This document shows positions 22,201-31,200 of a stretch of 64,000 nucleotides of DNA, one piece after another. The position numbers and the translations under genes are program-made. Origin of the DNA: Serripes groenlandicus (lineage: Eukaryota; Mollusca; Bivalvia; Cardiida; Cardiidae); contig JASEVX010000010.1 of NCBI GenBank assembly GCA_031761405.1, positions 33,785,322-33,849,321 on the forward strand, given 5' to 3'. Each line of letters starts with the position of its first letter. Position 1 is the first letter of the stretch. The notes under the pieces are model-generated. The model ran no database searches. It was not told the origin of the DNA and saw only the letters and a list, made by a program, of their open reading frames with translations.

Positions 22201-25200
22201 AGACTGTTCAGGTTTTTGTCACTATGTTTTCAAAGTCGTCTGCTGCAGATTTGTTGTATGTGGGAAAGGGTTAATGTGCCGAGCCCAGTAGCTCAGTCGG
22301 TTGTGACGCGAGCTGTCATTCCAGGGGTTGTGAGTTCCAATCAAAGCTCGGCCAACAATATTTCCGACATTTGACAAAAGTTACTGACAAGCGTCATTTG
22401 TCTTCCACCAATGGGCTAACAGTCTATGCAGAAAGGCAGCCAGTTGCTTGGAAAGTCTGTTGTAAGGAGTACTGTTGTGAGAAAGCCATGAAACACATGA
22501 GAAGGTGAACTGGGTGCCGTGATATGACTGAAAAAGTGCTGAAAACAGCTTTAAACAAAAATCTATCAATCAATCATGTTTAATGTTTTAAAAACCTTTT
22601 AAGCTCATCTGCGGTGGTGAGTAGCTCACTATTATGATCACTGGCCATACGGTTGCCATACGGTTGCAGCATCTGTCTCTCTGTTCACATTTTCCAACAA
22701 ACAACATCTCATAATCCAATGGACCAGCTTCAGAAATAGGGGAAAATGCAAAAACTTTAAAGATCTTCTTGACCAAAAGCACTGGCCTAATTGAAAATTA
22801 TTTTACCAAGATTGTTCATATTATTCCGATCCATTGAAAAATATAGCCCCCAGGTGCTGGAGCTTGATTTCCGTATTATATGTGTATGGTAAACACTTTA
22901 AAAATCTTCTTGTCCAAAAGGACTGGCCTGATTTGAAAATAATTTGGCACAAATGTTCCTTGGGTGTCCATCTACCAAGATTGTTCAAATTATTTCGATC
23001 CGATGAAAAACATGGCTGCCAGGCGGCGTGGAATGACTTCCATAAATATATGTATAGAGTGAAAACTTTAAAAGTCTTCTTGTCCAACCATATAGAACTA
23101 ATTGTGCTTGTCTAAGTTGTCTTGATGCTAGTTTGGCTAAGGTCAAATATAGTTCATGACTGCCTGGTCTAAAACTAGGTCACTAGGAAAAATTCATGAG
23201 AGAAAAAAATCAACACTCTCAAGGCTACATTTTTTACTCAATAATGATGATTCTTTGTCAAAATTATTGTCTTTATGAAATCTAGATCGTTATGCACTGA
23301 TTTGAAACTATTTGTGTTTTTGACCATTTTTATTGATTTTTCACTCAAATACGCAGCTTATCTATTGCTTTAAAAGAGATAACTCTTTCCCTCATATAGA
23401 CGCTTTCTGATGCCTCTGCAGAAGACAGCTTTTTGAAAACATGGTCAAAACGAGCAATTTCTCCTTTTGTCACCATGTTTTTAACTCTATTCAATTATTG
23501 TACTTTCATTTACAGGGAGTTTTCAAAAACAATCTGGGTATGTTTCAAAGTCGTCTGCTGCAGATTTGTTATATATGTGGGAAAGGGTTTAACCAAAACA
23601 CAATTGAATAGCATGAAATGAAATATAAAATTGTATATTACAGTATCTCTTAGCTTACGGGTGCTAGTGATTCCTCTATTTATATGGCAAAAGAAGTCTC
23701 TGATAAACCACTCAAACATCAGTCCTGAAATGATGAGACTAAAACTAAGATTGGAAGATGCCAAGCTGAGAGGGAACTTGTATGAAAGTAAGTAAAGCAT
23801 GTATGAGCCAGTGCATGAGAACAAGTATGAGCTGAAATTTCTGAACAGAGCAGATTCAGATCAGCCTGTACATAATACTCTGTCTTAACAGAATCTACAG
23901 AAATTGACAGAAACGTCGAACAAGCTTGTGTAAGAAATAAGTGAACAGAGTAATTCTTGGATCAGACTGCCGAAATGTGACAAAACAAACTCATATTTCT
24001 CAGTTGTTTGTCTGTCCGTCATGCTTTGATTTATTGACAGGTGACCCATACACATATATTTCTCAGTTGTTTGTCTGTCCGTCCGTCATGCTTTTATTTA
24101 TATTGACAGGTAACACCACATACACAATGTCATATTTCTCAGTTGCCTGTCTGTCTTTCATGCTTTGATTTATTGCCAGGTGAAACATACACATATTTCT
24201 CAGTTGTTTGTCTGTCTGTCCATCATGCTTTTTTTTTTATTGACAGGTGACACCACAAAGCAATTTCACCTTAAGTCACAACGTTTTCAACTCTATTTAA
24301 TAATTCAACTCTCGTTATGGAGATTGTTCGCCTTTTTATCCAGATGTTCTAAAGTGGTCTGCTGTAGATTTGTTGTATGTGGGTTAGGGTTAAAGTTTAC
24401 TTAGTGTAAGATTGTACATGAAATATATTTGTACTTCAGCGGAGATGTACCAGATGGACTATATGTCATACATAAAGGACAACCCATACTCCAAAAAAGG
24501 AATGGTGTTAGGACCATGTTGTCAGGTAGGTGATTTGTGTTACTGGGGTTGTATGCCATTTCCAACAGTATGGCACTTAATGAAGTCTTATCACAGTGAC
24601 AGAGAACTAAACCCTTTCCCTCATATAGACGCTTTCTGACGCCTCATTAGCAGATGGCTTTTTGAAAACATAGTGACAAAAGAAGAAATTGCACAAAACG
24701 TGCAATTTCTCTTTTTGACACAATGTTTTCCACTTTTTGTCATAGGTTATCCATTCATTTATAGAGATTTTCTATTTTTTGACAAAATATGTTCAAAGTC
24801 GTCTGCTGCAGAATTGTCGTATGTGGGAAAGGGTTAATAATAACTAATAAGCTAGGGAATTAACCTTGCCTAAGCAGGGCTCTTGCGAGGGGGCGACTTG
24901 AGTGAAGTAGTTGCCTTAAATTTTCTGATTTCGTCCATTCACTCGATCATAGCCAAATTGACTTCGCCTATAATTTTGTCCTGAATTATCGGACGCTGTA
25001 AATCATCACAGTCACACGCTTATGGTATCGCTTATTTCAGTTCTCGGTATACATAGTTAAGTTATTCGGAATTTGATAACTGATACTCTATACCCATTTA
25101 AAGAAGTGGAGTCTAATCGGTTTAAACACACAATGACGTGGAGCCGATTGTCCAATCAACCATCGTGACTTTATATGCTAATTTGCATTAACAAAGAACC

Positions 25201-28200
25201 GATTGTCAAATCAACCATCATGCAACCATGTTTAAACATTTACTATAAATCCGATTTAAATGAGATCGATGTAAAATTAACCCTTTCCCTCATATAGACG
25301 CTTTCTGATGCCTCTGCAGCAGATGGCCTTTTGAAAACATAGTGACAAAAGAAGAAATTGCACAAAACGTGCAATTTCTCCTTTTGCCACAGTGTTTTCC
25401 ATTTTTTGTCATATGTTATCCATTCAGTTATGGAGATTTTCTATGTTTTGACAAAATATGTTTAAAGTCGTCTGCTGCAGAATTGTCGTATGTGGGAAAG
25501 GGTTAAACCTTGTGTTTCAACCACAGCACTAATTTTACATTAACCAATCAAAAGACACTATCTATGTAGCCTCGTTCTTAATAGTTTCCTCCCTGAATTT
25601 TGATTTTGATGGGTCAGAATTGAAATAAATAAATACGTCATCAATCTATTCTGAAGAGGTATTTTCCGGGATTCCTCATCTGTGCAATTTCCCAAATGTC
25701 GGGTGTCGATAAATTGTTTGCCGAGATTTTTCGAAATTCCAACTGAAGCAGAATTTGAGGGCATTGAAAGGGCTGATTTGTTAGAAATTTATACGACGAC
25801 TTGATGGCTTTCTCCCATATCATGATAATGACATTTCCCTTGATTAACAGCTGAATTGTTCTCAAGAAATTTGCTAACCATTCGTCGCCCTCTTTGGTCT
25901 GGAATTTTTGTTGACATTGACAGCGAAGCTTTACCGGTTGAGTACTTCCAACTTATTTGTAAATGATGATGATTTGAATTCATCTGCAACAATTTGCCTA
26001 TGTGTAACCCAAACGACCCTTTGCTTTGTCATCATAATTAAAATCAAATAAGCAAACATTCATTTTTTGTTTAGATAGATGTGTATCCCAAATGTCCCAG
26101 TTATGACACACATATCAATGACATAAGAAATATCACTTCTCCCTAAATGGCCTGGAGGAAGAAGTCACTTCTCCAAAAAATAAGTTAGCTGAATGAGAGC
26201 CCTGCCTAAGGGCACTCCACCATGATCGATTGAACATGGGACACCTGTATACAATGATTATACAGTCATAAGTAGTGATCTTCCATAGTTTTGTCAGGAT
26301 ATTTTCAAAGATATCTCAAACAGATTGGTTTTATGTGTAAATGGGCTAAACAAAATCTCCTTTTCCCACCTAAATAGTTCAGATAACAACTGTTGTTGTT
26401 GTTGAATCATATCTCTTATCTAGCTTTTAAGTAGGGTTTAACACTTAAAATTAACTTATCCTTATCTAGCTGTTTTAAAAGTAGTGTGTGACACTTAGGG
26501 ATTACTTCTCCTATTCTAGCTGTTAAGTAGGGTCTAACACTTAAAGATAACTTATCCTTATCTAGCTGTTAAGTAGTGTGTGACACTAAGGGATAACTTC
26601 TCCTAATCTAGCTTGTAAAGTAAGGTGTGGCACTTAGAGATTACTTCTCCTAATCTAGCTGTACAGTAGTGTGTGACACTTAGGGATAACTTCTCCTAAT
26701 CTAGCTGTTAAGTAGGGTCTAACACTTAAAGATAACGTTTCCAAATCTAGCCGTTAAGTAGTGTGTGACACTTAGGGATAACTTCTCCTAATCTAGCTGT
26801 AAAGTAGGGTTTAACACTTAGAGATAACTTCTCCTAATCTAGCTGTAAAGTAGGGTTTAACACTTAGAGATAACCTCCTCTAATCTAGCTGTACAGTAGT
26901 GTGTGACACTTAGGGATTACTTCTCCTAATCTAGCTGTAAAGTAGGGTGTGACACTTAGAGATAACTTCTCTTAATCTAGCTGTTAAGTAGTGTGTGACA
27001 ATTAGGGATAACTTCTCCAAATCTAGCTGTAAAGTAGGGTGTGACACTTAGAGATAACTTCTCTTAATCTAGCTGTAAAGTAGGGTCTAACACTTGGAGA
27101 TAACTTTTCCGAATCTAGCTGTTAAGTAGTGTGTAACATTTAGGGATAACTTCTCCTAATCTAGCTGTTAAGTAGGGTCTAACACTCAGAGATAACTTCT
27201 CCAAATCTAGCTGTAAATTACCATTTGACAGTTATGGATAACTTCTCCATCATTCAGATGTTAAGTAGTGTTTAACAATTAGGGATAACTTCTCCATCCT
27301 CTAGCTGTTAAGTAGTGTTTGATACTTTGTGATAACTTTTATTGAAGAAGGATCCTAACTGACATGAGCCATCATAGGTCAGTGATATTTAATTCTCATA
27401 ATCTAGAAATTCTCACAGTGTCTTGAGTCCAGAATCAAATATGTTCGCTAAATAGGTCAAACGAAGGTTAGGCTTATTTTGCCTTATGGCATTGAATTGA
27501 TACTGGGTTCATGCAATATGATTGAGTCATCAACATGACTGGTGCATTTGTGTCTTCCTAAGATGATGATTTAGATAAGATCAAGTAAACTTATCTTTGT
27601 TTCACAGAATCTCTCATTAAAACCTTATGTTGTGGGTATTCAAAGAATCCTCTTACTGAGACGATTCTTTCAGAATCAATTACATCTACTTTGAGGGTAA
27701 AATAAGGAAAATTCATTGTATGAAATAAAGCCCTTATCTTAACCCTTCACCTCATACGACAATTCTGCAGCAGACGACTTTGAACATATTTTGTCAAAAA
27801 ATGGTAAATCTCTATAATTGAATGGATAACCTATGAATTAAAGTGGAAAACATTGTGGCAAAAGGAGAAATTGCTCGTTTTGAGCAATTTCTTCTTTTGT
27901 CATTATGTTTTCAAAAAGCTGTCTGCTGCAGAGGCGTCAGAAAGCGTTTATATGAGGGAAAGGGTTAAGCTCAGACTGAGCTCTGTTATACATTTCTAGT
28001 TGGTTCATATTTATTTTTTCAGGGTTTGATAATGGTATCTATGTTTTGGTCCTTGAGGCGTATGTGTGATTTACCTTTAATGGGATTGAAAGAAGGCGGT
28101 ACATTATGGTTCCTCGATTTGACAGTGATTGATCCGTTCTACATTTTGCCATTGGCCACCTGTCTAACTATGGCACTTATGTTAGAGGTAAAATCTAACT

Positions 28201-31200
28201 CACTTTGTGAACACGATTAAAACTTCATTTATTATCTGATGTTTATTCAACTTATTCAGTAGCTAGATATACATGAGAGCTCGGTTCCTTTCGAAAACCA
28301 GATCCGTTCATGCATGACTGGATTATGGCCCTTTAAAATTGGCAAAATTGTTATAATTGACCTTGTGAACAAGCTAAAGTCATCATTTATTATCCGATGT
28401 TATTCTATGAAGGATTTTTTAAAAAAAAAATGGGTAATTCTATGAAGGATTTTTTAAAAAAAATTAAAGCATTTTTATGACTTATGAATTTTGGTTATTG
28501 GCAAGCACTTAATAAAGTCGAGCACGCTATCTCACGGACAGCTCATTTTTATCAAATTATCATTGAAGCAGACTCTGAGGCAAATAGTTTTAAGACTTTT
28601 TACATTTTATCCCAAATGAGCTAATTATGTAGAGGGTCAATTACCTTCATAGAAATGGAATGATTAAGTGTTGTCCTTAACTACCAGAAGTGAACATGCT
28701 GCATCAATTACTTATATTAAATAACCTTTTTAGTTAACCCTTTCCCACATACAGACACCTCTGCAGCAGACGACTTTTGTTGTTATTTTGCCACAATGTT
28801 TTCAATTTCATTCAATAATTTTTCTTCCATTTATAGAGAGTTTCCATAGATTTGAAAGTTGTCTTCTGTAAATTTACTCTATGTTGGAAACTTTTAAAAT
28901 GTTGGAAAATCTTTTTTGAATGCAATACATACAACATGTTTCACCTGAATGTTTTTAAAATGATGATATCTTTGAAGGCATAAACAGTCTTTAACCCTTT
29001 CCCTCATATAGACGCTTTCTGACGCCTCTGCAGCAGACGGCTTTTTGAAAACATAGTGACAAAAGAAGAAATTGCTCAAAACCAGCAATTTCTCCTTTTG
29101 CCACAATATTTTCCAGATTAAGTCATAGGTTATCCATTCAATTATAGAGATTTTCCATTTTTTGACGTCGTCTGCTGCAGAATTGTCATATGAGGGAAAG
29201 GGTTAAATGAATAGTTAGAAATATTCTATGAGTCCTTAAAGCAGTAAAGCGGTGTTCAGGTCCTCATGTGTCTCTTGTTTACTTATTTTTTTCAGCTTGG
29301 TGCCGACTCACAGAAAGTGGCTCAGAAACCCTTTTTTATGAAGTGCTTCATGAGATCCTTGCCAGTGATTTCGTTCATTTTTATATCAAATTTTCCTGCA
29401 GTAAGTTCAGCACTTTGATTTTAAGAAATGTCAACCTAAGCCTTTCCCATATACAACAAATCTGCATCAGAGGACTTCGAAAATATCTTGGCAAACATGT
29501 GGAAACTATCACTATGAGCAAATTCTCCTTTTGTCACAATGTTTTAAAAAAGTCATATGCTTCAGAGGCATCAAAATGTGTCTGTATGAGGGAAAGGGAT
29601 AATAAATGACAACTTAATACTTTCCCATATATCACAAATCTGCAGCTGACAATTTTGGTCTAGGCAAACAGATGGAAACTGTCTATAGATGATATAGTAT
29701 GATTATTGAAAAGAATCGAAAACATTGTGGCAAAAGGAGAAATTGCTCATTATGTTTTAAAAAATTATGTGCTGCAGTTTTATCAGAGAGGGGTTGCAAA
29801 ACTGGACATATTGTCCAAAACTATTTTCTATCTGAGAAAAAGAAAAAGCTATGTAAAAAACTATTTTTTAACCCTTTCCCTCATATAGACGCTTTCTGAC
29901 GCCTCTAAAGCAGACAGCTTTTTGTAAACATAGTGACAAAAGAAGAAATTGCTCAAAACGAGCAATTTCTCCTTTCGCCACAATGTTTTCCCCTTTTAGA
30001 CATAGGTTTATCCATTCAATTATAGAGATTTTCCATTTTTTGACAAAATATATTCAAAGTCATTTACTGCAGAATTGTTGTATGGGGGAAAGGGTTAATA
30101 CTTATAGCTTATGCTTACCTTGTTTACCGAAATGTTCAGAACTGAATTCATTAAGCTTCAGGAAAAATTCAACAACAGCAACATACTACATGCCCACCTG
30201 TTTTTACCATTTCTAACTGGCATATACGTTTTGATGCATCTACAGCAAACAATGTTTGAAAAAAAATTGGCAAAAGAAGAAAGATTTCATAATTCTCCCT
30301 TAAAAATGTTGTTTTCACATGATTTTGGGGGTTGTTTTTGAGGCATTAAATACTATTTTCCCCTTTAGTATTTCAACTATTTGTAAATCAGCAAAGATCC
30401 ATCTAGGCAAAAGCTTACATACTGTATCACATTTTTATGACAGTAATATGAATGTTTCCATGATCATTTCCTTTTTGGAATGTTCCATGGGTGATCCTCT
30501 TTCAAAATTCTTCAAAGAATTTAATTCTATGTAGATCTTTAGTCACTGTGACTATAAGATCCAGCGGCTGAAAGCCATTTGTGTATGCGCTAACGTTTGG
30601 CTTCAAACAACTTTTCCTATATAGCCACTTGGCTGAATGGGATTTATAGGTAGCATCCTCTCAATGAACTCTCCAAAATTGTTTTGGATCCACACAAACA
30701 TTCTGGTTGAAAAAAACCAAAAAAAAACATCTCCCAAACTGGTTGGCCGATTTTCAAATAATTCGATATTTTCCTTAGGTGACTGATTGTCTATCAGATT
30801 CCTTCAAGACAATTGATTAGTAAAACACATGGCCTCCAGGGGAAGGGGCTGTTTTGCATTTTATGCCTTTGGTAAAAACTTTAAAAGAATTCTCCTCCAA
30901 ACTATTTGTCCAATTTTGATATAATTATGTATAAATGTTCCTTTTCTGACTCTCTACATGGCCATCAAAGGGCGCAGCTGTTTTCCCCGATATTGCTATA
31001 GGAATTTAATGTTTGCCTCATGGCAATGGAGTGATATTGGCCCTCAATGGAGTGATGTTGACTCTTGTGTTTACAAGGCCTGTGTTATTGGAACATCTGT
31101 GGCGGGTGGACTGCGTCTTCATGTTGTCCGCTCTCTAAGTTAAATACTTTTCGTCCTATCTTCACCAAACTTGTTGAGCATGTTTGTGGGCATAAAGTTT

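Noticed and set aside
25558..25992. Overlapping minus-strand frames that might be a transposase fragment
   Set aside because: Three short frames overlap without a shared motif, and no catalytic DDE/DDD pattern is visible.
26405..27335. CRISPR-like array
   Set aside because: Units are contiguous 46 bp repeats with no unique spacers, in a metazoan intron.
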